This document shows, one piece after another, positions 1 through 8,786 of a DNA stretch of 64,000 nucleotides. Origin of the DNA: an uncultured beta proteobacterium. Its GTDB lineage: Bacteria; Pseudomonadota; Gammaproteobacteria; Burkholderiales; SG8-41. Positions within the stretch are counted from its first letter, which is position 1. Each line of letters opens with the position of its first letter. A program made the translations under genes and the position numbers. The stretch is from contig CAITMU010000037.1 in NCBI GenBank assembly GCA_903893565.1, positions 60,101 to 124,100 on the forward strand, read 5' to 3'. The notes under the pieces were generated by a model. It had not been told where the DNA came from. It was given only the letters and a program-made list of their open reading frames with translations, and did no database searches.

Positions 1-1
1 T

Positions 2-886
2 ATATCAACGCATGCGGCTGGCGAATTAATGCCCGCTTTTGGTGTGGTCGATGGCGTACAACAAGGCACCGTCGAGTGTTGCCACACAGCCGCCTATTAT
101 TTTTATGGTAAAGACCCCACCTTTGCGATCGACTGCGCTGTGCCCTTTGGTTTGAATGCACGACAAATGACCGCCTGGATGTATGAGGGCAATGGGATGA
201 AATTATTGCGTGAATTTTTTAGCAATTACAACATCGTCAACTTTCCCTGTGGAAACACGGGTGTTCAGATGGGCGGTTGGTATCGTAAAGAAATTAAAAC
301 CGTAGAAGACTTTAAAGGCTTAAAAATTCGTATCTCTAATTTAGCCGGTAATGTTCTGGCTAAAATGGGCGCCATTCCTCAATCGATTCCTGGTGGAGAA
401 ATCTACCAAGCGCTAGAAAAAGGCACGATTGATGCTGCCGAATGGGTAGGCCCTTACGATGACTTAAAACTGGGCTTTTACAAAGTGGTTAAAAATTACT
501 ACTTGCCGGCCTGGTGGGAAGGGGGGCCTCAATTAAGCCTGTACATCAACAGCAAGGCTTTCGCCGGTCTTTCCAATGAGAATAAAGCCATCGTCGAATG
601 CGCTAGCGCCTTTGCCCATACTGACATGCTAGCCAAATACGATGCGCGTAATAGTGCCGCACTAAAAGAACTCGTGGGTAATGGCGTGAAGCTTCATACC
701 TTTTCTAATGCGATTATGGACGCCTCTTTCAAGCACTCCGAGGCGATCTTTACAGAATTAAGCGATACGAACGCCAACTGGAAAAAAGTGTACTCTGACT
801 ATCGTAAATTCTTACGCGAAGCCAACCAATGGTTCGGTATCGCTGAGTATGCTTATGATCGATACATGCATACTTTAAAACTATAA
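2..886 (+). CDS. TRAP transporter substrate-binding protein, TakP/DctP type (5' end outside window)
   Basis: This is the periplasmic receptor of a TRAP transporter for a small organic acid. The frame is open from base 2, so the signal peptide and first part lie upstream; the ATG at 29 is internal to the conserved stretch (THAAGELMPAFGVVDG). Family features are MGGWYRKEI, the Arg of the KGLKIRIS segment that binds the substrate carboxylate in DctP proteins, and EKGTIDAAEWVGPYDD with GWW-type aromatic residues (PAWWEGGPQ), as in TakP and lactate-binding members. The substrate (2-oxo acid or lactate) is inferred. The gene runs into a terminator and converges on the membrane subunits at 3655-1545. 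Confidence 0.9.
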   Translation: MSTHAAGELMPAFGVVDGVQQGTVECCHTAAYYFYGKDPTFAIDCAVPFGLNARQMTAWMYEGNGMKLLREFFSNYNIVNFPCGNTGVQMGGWYRKEIKTVEDFKGLKIRISNLAGNVLAKMGAIPQSIPGGEIYQALEKGTIDAAEWVGPYDDLKLGFYKVVKNYYLPAWWEGGPQLSLYINSKAFAGLSNENKAIVECASAFAHTDMLAKYDARNSAALKELVGNGVKLHTFSNAIMDASFKHSEAIFTELSDTNANWKKVYSDYRKFLREANQWFGIAEYAYDRYMHTLKL

Positions 887-922
887 CGCCCAAAGCATAC
901 TTTTATGCTATGAGCCTATCGA

Positions 923-950
923 AGGCAGCCCTCAAGAGGCTGCCTTTTTT
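923..950 (+). terminator. Rho-independent terminator after TRAP receptor
   Basis: Perfect 8-bp stem AGGCAGCC/GGCTGCCT with loop CTCAAGA followed by a T run, 37 nt after the stop codon at 886. Confidence 0.85.
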
Positions 951-1117
951 ATTGATCAAATAAGCCTCCCAAGCCCCTCGCTTTAGCCCCATGCCAGCAC
1001 TTTGTGCTGGCATCCCTTAATAATGTCAGTATTTTGTAGCTAGGGTGCAACTCATCGAATTAACCCAAGGGCTCGCCGTGAGAAATCATCACACAAACGA
1101 TTTTTAAGGATTCGATA

Positions 1118-1540
1118 TCAGTGTAGACCTTTGACACCATGAGCTAAATGATCAAAAGCGGCTAAAACCTCAGGACTCGCCGTATGAAAAACCTGCGTCC
1201 CCTGATCCGAACGCACCCTCAGACGCGGGGTGATCCACCCTTCACAATGTCGGATACGGATGAGATGAACCTGAGTAATATGATCAATTCTGACTCGCTT
1301 CGTATAAATCCATTGTTGGGTAATAAAGGATTCATCAATCATGGTTTGGCTCTTTAAAATCCAACCATAACCAAAAATACACATTCCCCAACATACACCC
1401 CACGCCCCTCTTGCCCCCATAGACAAGCTCTCTAAGCGACCCATACGAAAAGCCTCGAATGTTAAATATAGAAGGGTAAAAAATAAAATACTGGCTAAAA
1501 TTTTTACCCCCCAAGGATAAGCCGGACCTTGCTTAACCAT
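1118..1540 (-). CDS. Small membrane protein of unknown function
   Basis: 140 residues. Two hydrophobic segments at about residues 12-30 and 42-60 are followed by a soluble C-terminal half rich in Arg, Val and Ile (roughly 65-135). Two membrane helices followed by a beta-rich tail recall bacterial PH-like (DUF304-type) proteins, but I see no diagnostic motif. It begins 4 nt after the stop codon of the DctM gene and is therefore probably the last gene of that operon. The frame has normal composition, and the tight spacing supports it being real. No function assigned. Confidence 0.6.
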   Translation of the reverse strand: MVKQGPAYPWGVKILASILFFTLLYLTFEAFRMGRLESLSMGARGAWGVCWGMCIFGYGWILKSQTMIDESFITQQWIYTKRVRIDHITQVHLIRIRHCEGWITPRLRVRSDQGTQVFHTASPEVLAAFDHLAHGVKGLH

Positions 1541-1544
1541 GAGC

Positions 1545-3053
1545 TTATCGATCTTTTTTGGGTTGATCTTCGTAGGTTTTCATTAAATCATCCATCAACG
1601 CTTTATCGGATTTATTGTCGTTCGCATTTCCAGCCTCTTCAACCGGGACAGAGAGTTGGACTTTATTTAAATCCACGTCAATTTTCTTATCAAGAAAAAA
1701 CGTCACGGTCTGTGGCACAAAAATCACAATCAACACGAGCAACAACTGCATAAGAACCCAAGGAATGGAGCCTAGATAAATATCCCGAGACTCTACTGGT
1801 TTGGGTAATGACCCATTCTTAAACAAGGTATCGGAAATACCACGCAAATAAAACAAAGCAAATCCAAAAGGCGGGTGCATGAAGCTTGTTTGCATGTTGA
1901 CGCATAATAAGACTCCGAACCAAATCATATCAATACCTAGCTTATCCGCCACGGGACCTAGCAGGGGTAGAATAATGAATGCAATCTCAAAAAAATCTAG
2001 AAAAAAAGCCAAAAAGAAAATAAATGCATTCACGACCAGCAAGAAGCCAATCTGCCCTCCGGGTAAATTACTTAACAGATGCTCGATCCACTTGGCCCCA
2101 TCAACGCCCTGGAACACCAAAGAAAACACCCGAGAGCCAATTAGAATAAATACCACCATCGAGGTGATCCGCATGGTCGAAATCATCCCCTCCCGGATCA
2201 CCTCCCAGTTTAATCGTCGATGAATAGCGGCCAATATGAACGCCCCCACCGCTCCCATCGCCCCCGCCTCAGTGGGCGTGGCAATGGCCACATTCAAACC
2301 GGGTAAGCCCCCCATACTACCTAACACCGACACAATTAAAATCGCCGAGGGAATGATGCCGCGAAGACACTTTTTCCATAAAGCCCATCCATTCAATGTT
2401 CGCGCTTCCCGGGGAATGCCTGGAACGTCTTGAGGACGAAGCTTCGTTAAAACAAAAGTATAGATTGCAAAAAGTAGGATTTGTAAAATGGAAGGTCCCC
2501 AAGCCCCTTTATACATGTCGCCCACCGACTTACCTAACTGATCGGCCATCACGACAAGCACCAGGGATGGGGGCACTAACTGAGTAATCGTGCCGGATGC
2601 GGCCAAAACGCCGGTGGCGTAGCGCATGTTATAACCATAACGCACCATCACGGGTAGGGAAATCATCGCCATAGCGATCACCTGACCGGCCACAGTGCCG
2701 GTGATGGCACCTAGAATAAATCCTACCAAAATCACCGAATAGCCCAGTCCTCCTCGAATAGGACCGAACAACTGCCCCATGGAATCAAGCATATCCTCGG
2801 CCAACCCACATCGTTCGAGCACTGACCCCATCAATGTAAAAAATGGAATCGCGAGGAGTAAATCATTGGAAAGAATGCCAAACACATTTAATGGCAAAGC
2901 GCTCATGAAACTGGCGGGAAACCAACCCATAGAGATGGCAACCAAGCCAGAAAATAAACCCAGCGCTGAGAGAGAGAATGCCACCGGAAATCCGATTAAC
3001 ATGATGACAATGAGCCCCAGAAACATCAAAGGCGCAAACGATTGCATGCTCAT
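1545..3053 (-). CDS. TRAP transporter large permease subunit (DctM family)
   Basis: 502 residues with about a dozen hydrophobic helices spread to about residue 450. It forms the sodium-coupled transport domain of a TRAP transporter in the inner membrane. Family features include FPVAFSLSALGL near the N terminus, the EAGAMGAVGA segment in the middle and GPVADKLGIDMIWFGVL late in the protein. A hydrophilic tail of about 45 residues ends the protein and makes it longer than the usual 425-450. It overlaps the small subunit by 4 nt (ATGA), so translation is probably coupled. It likely works with the receptor at 2-886, which lies on the opposite strand. Confidence 0.92.
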   Translation of the reverse strand: MSMQSFAPLMFLGLIVIMLIGFPVAFSLSALGLFSGLVAISMGWFPASFMSALPLNVFGILSNDLLLAIPFFTLMGSVLERCGLAEDMLDSMGQLFGPIRGGLGYSVILVGFILGAITGTVAGQVIAMAMISLPVMVRYGYNMRYATGVLAASGTITQLVPPSLVLVVMADQLGKSVGDMYKGAWGPSILQILLFAIYTFVLTKLRPQDVPGIPREARTLNGWALWKKCLRGIIPSAILIVSVLGSMGGLPGLNVAIATPTEAGAMGAVGAFILAAIHRRLNWEVIREGMISTMRITSMVVFILIGSRVFSLVFQGVDGAKWIEHLLSNLPGGQIGFLLVVNAFIFFLAFFLDFFEIAFIILPLLGPVADKLGIDMIWFGVLLCVNMQTSFMHPPFGFALFYLRGISDTLFKNGSLPKPVESRDIYLGSIPWVLMQLLLVLIVIFVPQTVTFFLDKKIDVDLNKVQLSVPVEEAGNANDNKSDKALMDDLMKTYEDQPKKDR

Positions 3054-3655
3054 TGCAAGGGCCTTTCATAGTGAAAAGACATCTCGTAAGAGCCATTGAG
3101 CCAACCTACACGTTTAATGATTTCGGAGACACCTTGAAGAATCAATAATGCGAAACCTAAGGGCAGACACAGCATGGCGGGCCAACGAATCAACCCTCCT
3201 GGATTGCCAGACATCTCATGGGTTAAAAACATTTTGAGAAATAGTGGGAATGACTCATACAGCATCAGTAACATCACCGGCATCATAAAAATAATCAGAC
3301 CGAATAAGTCAATATAAACACGAAGGCGACTGGATAATCGCCCATAAATCACATCGACCCTAACATGTTCATTGACACGCAGAACTTGAGCTGAGCCCAA
3401 CATCACACACACGGCAAACAAATACCATTGGATTTCTAACCACGCGTTGGAGCTGTAATCCAATCCGTAACGAATAAAGGCATTACCAGCACTAATAAAA
3501 CAAGATAAGAACACCGCCCAACGGGCAATGCTACCAAAACCATCATTAAGCCGATCAATACCTCGGGCTAGCGAAAGAAGAGTTTTCATAGACATCAATG
3601 TTTTTTTAATCGACACGACGGGGTAAAACCCCGCAAAGAATCCAGCTAAGCCCAT
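3050..3655 (-). CDS. TRAP transporter small permease subunit (DctQ family)
   Basis: 201 residues with four hydrophobic helices after about residue 40. It is the small membrane subunit that partners DctM. Family features are NAFIRYGLDYSSNAWLEIQW, with the conserved Arg, Asn and Trp, and the following VNEHVRVDVIY. The start is uncertain: ATG codons at 3655, 3595 and 3589 are all in frame and none has a clear Shine-Dalgarno site; the start at 3589 (MKTLLSLARGI) gives the length usual for the family. Upstream lies the 396-nt gap shared with the divergent Bug gene at 4052. Confidence 0.88.
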   Translation of the reverse strand: MGLAGFFAGFYPVVSIKKTLMSMKTLLSLARGIDRLNDGFGSIARWAVFLSCFISAGNAFIRYGLDYSSNAWLEIQWYLFAVCVMLGSAQVLRVNEHVRVDVIYGRLSSRLRVYIDLFGLIIFMMPVMLLMLYESFPLFLKMFLTHEMSGNPGGLIRWPAMLCLPLGFALLILQGVSEIIKRVGWLNGSYEMSFHYERPLQ

Positions 3656-4051
3656 TTATTATTTTGAAATTTTACCGTTTATTCACAACCTGATCAGCAT
3701 TATCGAAAAAAACGAGCGCCCCCCCCCTGACCCACTTGTCGCCAACGCTGAACTCACCTCATTTTGGTGGAGGGATGAACATTAAACCCGGCCATTTTTT
3801 TTAAATTTGGCTCGATTAGCTTTCATAATAGCCGAACGACTTCACCAAATATCGTTGATTTTACAACCAAATTTACATCAATCCATCGATTTTTCCGCAA
3901 TAGGCGGAATAAACCTTAAAAGACAAAAGACTGCCTTTAGGCCAAATAATTTATTCCTTATCAAGGCAAAGACCTTTACCCCCTAGTGAGATCGCTAAAA
4001 AAGAATACAATCATACCAAACACATAATAATGAAACCCTGGGGAGGCCTCT
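3656..4051. promoter_or_regulatory. Divergent intergenic region between TRAP dctQM and a Bug gene
   Basis: 396 nt, AT-rich, with no convincing gene. It must hold the promoters of both divergent transcripts. A GCCTTTAGGC palindrome lies near 3933-3942 and a GGGAGG ribosome site at 4041-4046. I cannot assign an operator. Confidence 0.4.
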
Positions 4052-5029
4052 TTGAAAAAATACGCTCTACATTGTGCATTGGGGTGTTTGATGATTAATC
4101 CATGGGTGGTGTCTGCTCAAAACTACCCCTTCAAACCGATTCGTCTGATTGTCCCGTATTCCTCGGGCGCAGGTCCCGATTTTACCGCTAGAGAAATTGC
4201 CCGAGCCATTACCGAAACGAGTGCGCAACCGGTCGTCATTGATAATCGCCCAGGTGCTTCAGCCACGTTAGGCCATATGCTAGGGGCCAAGGCACTCGCG
4301 GATGGGTATACCCTCTTATTAGGCACCCTGGGAGGCCTCGTATCCGGCCCCGCTCTCATGGGCAATAAAATCGGTTATGACCCTATTAAAGATTTTACCC
4401 CCATTGGTTTAGCCACGTATGTCCCTTACTGCCTCTTCATCAATAGTCAGCTCCCGGCTAACAACTTAACGGAATTTATCAGCTACGCCAAATCACGACC
4501 GGGTCAGCTGAACTACTCTTCGCCTGGCATTGGCACCCCCAACCACATTGGAGGCGCCATGCTAGTGACTTTGGGCGGCATCAATTTATTACATGTGCCT
4601 TATAAATTGGGCGCACAATCGATCGCAGATTTGATTGCAGGCACTATTCAAGTATCCATCACCGGCCTACTCACCACCATGCCCCATGTGCGTGCCGCAC
4701 GGGTTAAGCTCTTAGGCTGTGGCACCCAGCAACGCCTTCAATGGGCCCCCGATGTGCCTGCCATTAACGAGACCATTCCCGGCTATTACAACACGGGTTG
4801 GTGGGGCTTAGTGGGACCGAAGGGACTCGATAAAAAACAGGTTCAATATTTAAATCAATCGATGAATCGATGGTTAAAAATGCCTGCGACCGTTCAACGT
4901 TTTCAGGTAGCGGGACTAGAAGTTTCCACCACCAGTCCAGATAGTTATCGCGAGCAGATCCTGTCTGACTTAAATACCTGGCGTACGCTGATCAAAGACT
5001 CCCATATCACGGTGGATTCATTACCCTAA
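4052..5029 (+). CDS. Bug/TctC-family periplasmic solute-binding receptor
   Basis: 325 residues. Bug receptors bind small carboxylic acids or amides in the periplasm and feed tripartite tricarboxylate transporters or signalling systems. A signal peptide (residues 1-22, ending VVSA) is followed by the family signatures YPFKPIRLIVPYSSGAGPD, VIDNRPGASATLG and a central YSSPGIGTPNHIGG with HVPYKLG. The start is TTG at 4052: GGGAGG lies 5 nt before it and the next ATG is inside the signal peptide. No TctAB membrane genes are nearby, which is usual for orphan Bug genes. The ligand is unknown. Confidence 0.93.
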   Translation: MKKYALHCALGCLMINPWVVSAQNYPFKPIRLIVPYSSGAGPDFTAREIARAITETSAQPVVIDNRPGASATLGHMLGAKALADGYTLLLGTLGGLVSGPALMGNKIGYDPIKDFTPIGLATYVPYCLFINSQLPANNLTEFISYAKSRPGQLNYSSPGIGTPNHIGGAMLVTLGGINLLHVPYKLGAQSIADLIAGTIQVSITGLLTTMPHVRAARVKLLGCGTQQRLQWAPDVPAINETIPGYYNTGWWGLVGPKGLDKKQVQYLNQSMNRWLKMPATVQRFQVAGLEVSTTSPDSYREQILSDLNTWRTLIKDSHITVDSLP

Positions 5030-5063
5030 AAAAATCATCCTCTCCCCTTTGCAAAGGGGGAGG
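5028..5063 (-). terminator. Terminator between convergent Bug genes
   Basis: On the minus strand a CCCCCTTT-GC-AAAGGGG hairpin with one bulge is followed by ATGATTTTTTT. It lies just past the stop of the 6029-5079 gene. Confidence 0.65.
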
Positions 5064-5078
5064 CATGCACACTGACTG

Positions 5079-6029
5079 TTATTGTGTTTTCAAGCCCAAT
5101 CGTTGCACGGCCTTTTTTTCGTCCTCGAAGGCTTGGCGAGTCCATTTCGCATAAGTCTCACCTGACATATAAAAAGACTCCATACCGACTTTATCCAGTA
5201 ACCGATCAAAAGATGGTTCTTGCATTGCTTGCCGAAACGCATCGTGCAGTATCTTCACTACAGCGGGGTCAAGGCCTTTGGGTGCACCAATCCCCCAGGG
5301 AGAATTGGCTACAATGCCATATTTTTCTTTTAAAGTCGGTACATTGGGCACCCTCGCATTGCGCTCATTACCCCACATGATTAGAGGACGAACTTGACCC
5401 GCCTCAACCAAATCCCAGGGCGGAGAACCGGCCTGGACTTGAACCTGAGAGCTTCGTAGGGAAATCACAGCATCGGTAGTCCCCTTATAGGGTACATGAA
5501 CCCAATTTAACCCCAATTTTAAAGCCAAATCTTCCATGACCAAATGTAGGCTTGTCCCCGCTCCAGGGCTGGAATAACTAATTTTTCCTGGATTGGCTTT
5601 TGTAAACGCGATTAACTCCTCCCATGTTTTCCAAGGAGAGTCTGTTCTCACATTTGTGCCAAATTGATAGCCTGCAATATTAATAATCCAGGTTAAATCC
5701 TTAACCGGATCAAAGCTCGTCTTGACCATACCGGGTAAGCGAAACACCCCCATGGGCAATTGCGATAGGGTGTAACCATCCGCCTTTGAGGAACCGGCCA
5801 TTTGTTGGGCGGCTAAGGCTCCACCGGCACCGGGTTTATTTTCAACAATTATTTTTTGTTTTAAATGTTGACTGGCACTCTCAGCCAATGCCCGCAGGGC
5901 AATATCGGACGTCCCACCGGCGGTCCAAGGAACCAGTAGAGTAATGGAACGCGCCGGATATTGAGCAACACTCACCAATGAAAACAAAATACCCAAAAAA
6001 AATCCTACGAATTGCCCTATAGTCTTCAT
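5079..6029 (-). CDS. Bug/TctC-family periplasmic solute-binding receptor
   Basis: 316 residues from the ATG at 6029, chosen because AGGGGGAG lies 6-7 nt upstream; an in-frame ATG at 6077 would add 16 charged residues before the signal peptide. The signal peptide ends near SVAQ, then come YPARSITLLVPWTAGGTSD, VENKPGAGGALAAQ and SYSSPGAGTSLH with HVPYKGTTD, all Bug signatures. It is convergent with the Bug gene at 4052 but clearly different in sequence, so not a recent duplicate. Ligand unknown. Confidence 0.93.
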   Translation of the reverse strand: MKTIGQFVGFFLGILFSLVSVAQYPARSITLLVPWTAGGTSDIALRALAESASQHLKQKIIVENKPGAGGALAAQQMAGSSKADGYTLSQLPMGVFRLPGMVKTSFDPVKDLTWIINIAGYQFGTNVRTDSPWKTWEELIAFTKANPGKISYSSPGAGTSLHLVMEDLALKLGLNWVHVPYKGTTDAVISLRSSQVQVQAGSPPWDLVEAGQVRPLIMWGNERNARVPNVPTLKEKYGIVANSPWGIGAPKGLDPAVVKILHDAFRQAMQEPSFDRLLDKVGMESFYMSGETYAKWTRQAFEDEKKAVQRLGLKTQ

Positions 6030-6259
6030 CAATGGCTCCCCCTGTCTTTTTGCGGCACGCGACTCAATCGCTCGCATTTTTCTTTACTTGGCTAAAAAAT
6101 CAACCTCAGACTCAATCATAACCCAATCTTGATTTACTGCAGATACTATATCCCCTGCGCTCAGTTCTTAGGAGAAAGATACGGTTTATCTGCTATGATG
6201 AAAACTGGATTTTATTATTTCTTTCTAAATTTTCTTATTTTTCATTCATCGCTTTGACC

Positions 6260-6997
6260 ATGAGCCCTGTATTAGCCATTCTCATTACTGTGGGCTTCGT
6301 TATAGTGACCACGCTCATCAGCCAGAAATGGTCCATTGTTCATTACGCATTTGATGCTTCGTGGTATCGGCGATTATCGATTTTGACACTACTGTGCTAC
6401 GCAGCCTTAGCCGTCTTTAGCGTGACACTGGGCGCTTGGCTCGACCTCACCGCCTGTTACCCCCCCTTGGCTCTTTTTTTCAATACCCTTCCACCTTGGT
6501 TAAATGGCTTGATCGGTTACCTCATTGTGACTTTTTTTAACTACTGGTGGCACAGGCTTCGTCATCATCACGACGGATTGTGGAAAGCCTTTCACCAGAT
6601 TCATCACAGCACGTACCGATTGGAATCCTTAACTTCCATTTATGCCCACCCCACTGATTTTCTAAGCACTCTAGTCGTCATCAATATCACTTGCTACGTA
6701 TTACTAGGGTTTAATGCAGAATCATGCATCTGGGCTGGATTAATGGTCAATCTCTTTGAAATTTGGGAACACTCGAACATTCCCACACCCGTTTGGTTAG
6801 GCTACATTATAGTGCGCCCAGAAATGCACCGTATTCATCACGAATACCATCAACATACCAACAATTACGGCTTTCCCCTTTGGGATATGATTTTTGGTAC
6901 TTACGAAAACTCCACCCGGTTAGTGCAATGTGGATTTGATGCGGCTGAGGAAAAAAAACTACTGCCTATGCTATTATTTAAAAAAGTCACTGATTAA
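6260..6997 (+). CDS. Fatty acid hydroxylase / sterol desaturase superfamily membrane protein
   Basis: About 245 residues with four hydrophobic helices. This superfamily uses a di-iron centre held by clustered histidines to hydroxylate or desaturate lipids or carotenoids at the membrane. The histidine boxes are visible as HRLRHHH, then HQIHHS about ten residues later, and HRIHHEYHQH near the C terminus. An in-frame TTG at 6254 could add two residues; neither start has a clear ribosome site. Isolated gene; the substrate cannot be told from the sequence. Confidence 0.87.
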   Translation: MSPVLAILITVGFVIVTTLISQKWSIVHYAFDASWYRRLSILTLLCYAALAVFSVTLGAWLDLTACYPPLALFFNTLPPWLNGLIGYLIVTFFNYWWHRLRHHHDGLWKAFHQIHHSTYRLESLTSIYAHPTDFLSTLVVINITCYVLLGFNAESCIWAGLMVNLFEIWEHSNIPTPVWLGYIIVRPEMHRIHHEYHQHTNNYGFPLWDMIFGTYENSTRLVQCGFDAAEEKKLLPMLLFKKVTD

Positions 6998-7130
6998 ATA
7001 AAGTTCTGGGTGTTCTTGCCCTTTTCAGATTTCCGGATTGATCGATGCCGTGAGATTAAAAAATCCTCATGAAGACGAAGCGAGGGGATATTCCTAACCC
7101 CAAACCCTAGTCCAAGTTCTAGGCCTAGGC

Positions 7131-8030
7131 CTAGTCCTGATTCTTCGCAAATCGACTCGATTCATTCACCCATTCAAGACTCTTTTGCCATAAGAGTAAT
7201 GCCATTTTTTCACTTTGGGCTAGTCGACTTGGCTGATGAATTTTAGATTTCGCGTAATACAAACCCGATTCAGATGCTGGCGCGTCAAGTGCGCAATACA
7301 AAGTGCATTGGGCTCCCTCTTCCTCGGAAAGCATGCCGCGCCATTTGAGTAAAGGTTGTAGAAAACGAGGCACGTGGCGCCAAATCTCTGTGGCGACCAA
7401 CCCTGGGTGGAGCGCATAACAACTCACACCTGAATCTTTGAGCATCAAGGCTAGGTGCTGACTAAACAAAATATTCGCCAATTTTGAATTCGCATACTCA
7501 CGAATACCGGTGAAGCTTCGTGTTGACTCTCGTAAATGCGCCCAGTGTAAGCCCCAAGAAAAGTGGTGTGCACGACTGGCAACTGTAATCACTCTAGAGG
7601 GGGCGCTCGATTCTAATCGCTCCAGCAGCAATTGCGTTAAAAGAAAATGCCCCAAGTGATTAACGCCAAAGGCTACTTCAAATCCATCAGCAGTGAGCCC
7701 CTTCGCTCCGGCTTGTCCCGCATTATTGATCAATAGATGCAGCGGTAATTGACGGGCTAAGAAACTCAGAGCACAACGACGTATAGACGCTTGATCAGCC
7801 AAATCTAACTCCAGAAATTCAGCTGGCTTAACTTTTTCAAGTTGATTAATTTCTTCTAATACCGGCTGTGTCTTATCCCAAGAGCGGCACGCTAAAAAAA
7901 CCTTATAACCCTTTTTCGCGAGCTTTAAGGCCGTATGTCGGCCAATCCCCGTGTTAGCACCAGTGATCAAAGCCACAGGATTTTTTAACAAGTTCCCTTG
8001 TGTGAAAAAGGGTTTTTCTAAAACCGCCAT
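7131..8030 (-). CDS. Short-chain dehydrogenase, retinol-dehydrogenase-like
   Basis: 299 residues, NAD(P)-dependent oxidoreductase with a Rossmann fold. The cofactor loop TGANTGIG is at residues 23-30 and NNAG at 102-105. The catalytic residues are Ser152, Tyr179 and Lys183 (YANSK). The arrangement HPGLVATEIWRH after the active site is typical of the RDH/WWOX-like SDR branch. It lies alone between two minus-strand genes. The substrate is unknown and cannot be inferred from the neighbours. Confidence 0.9.
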   Translation of the reverse strand: MAVLEKPFFTQGNLLKNPVALITGANTGIGRHTALKLAKKGYKVFLACRSWDKTQPVLEEINQLEKVKPAEFLELDLADQASIRRCALSFLARQLPLHLLINNAGQAGAKGLTADGFEVAFGVNHLGHFLLTQLLLERLESSAPSRVITVASRAHHFSWGLHWAHLRESTRSFTGIREYANSKLANILFSQHLALMLKDSGVSCYALHPGLVATEIWRHVPRFLQPLLKWRGMLSEEEGAQCTLYCALDAPASESGLYYAKSKIHQPSRLAQSEKMALLLWQKSLEWVNESSRFAKNQD

Positions 8031-8124
8031 CTGTCAATCACCTTTCTCATGGGCAACGTTGTTGGGCTAGCCAAGATAGTAAGCCTCAGCCAATTTTTTA
8101 GAATAAGAAAAAAACAACCGACGA

Positions 8125-8643
8125 CTACATCCCAGGGCCCACCACATATTGCTTAAATTGCTGTAAATAAGCGACCTCCGCAAATCCAGAAGGCACGATA
8201 TCCTTTTCCGTCACACCATAAAGACTATGATAATCAATATCTTTGGACAACAAGGTATTATCGCAAACGAGAAACTGCACCCCCTTCACTCTTAAGCCAT
8301 CGATTAATTCTTTTTCTTCTGCGTTCGGTTTTTGTAGCCAGGGCACTCCATTAGCGTACAAAATAAATTTAGCATTCATACGCCCACCCCACTGCTCTAC
8401 CGCTTTTGCCGTATTCATTAAATTGTGGAATTTTAAAATTCGCTCTGCTGGCACATCGGAAGTTAACACTGCCAGCACTTTCATTTCCCCAAAAGAATCA
8501 TGCTGCAACTGTGGTTTCACATAAAAAACATTGGGTGAACGAATTTTTTTAGACGCTGGGGTTGAACTGTCATCAGCAGCAAAAACGCTAGTCACCGATA
8601 AAAAAAACACTACACCAATATATAAAATAGGATGTCGTTTCAT
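8125..8643 (-). CDS. Exported DsrE-family protein
   Basis: 172 residues. A signal peptide (about residues 1-22, ending VFAAD) exports it to the periplasm. The mature part resembles DsrE/DsrF-like proteins: FILYANGVPWL, then a Cys in the strand VQFLVCDNTL and VPSGFAEVAYLQQF at the end. The cysteine in the VCDN strand is at the position often involved in sulfur transfer in this family, but many periplasmic members have no known role. AAGGA lies about 10 nt before the ATG. Single gene. Confidence 0.75.
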   Translation of the reverse strand: MKRHPILYIGVVFFLSVTSVFAADDSSTPASKKIRSPNVFYVKPQLQHDSFGEMKVLAVLTSDVPAERILKFHNLMNTAKAVEQWGGRMNAKFILYANGVPWLQKPNAEEKELIDGLRVKGVQFLVCDNTLLSKDIDYHSLYGVTEKDIVPSGFAEVAYLQQFKQYVVGPGM

Positions 8644-8786
8644 TTCTTTTTATTCCTTATTAAAAACCACTTTGAAGACGCTTATCTTACCTAAAATGAG
8701 GCGAGGTATACGTCTCTTACCTGTCAAAATCATCGATTAACGCTACGGATAAAAACGCCGATCGCGACCTTATTCGCTATTTCCGA

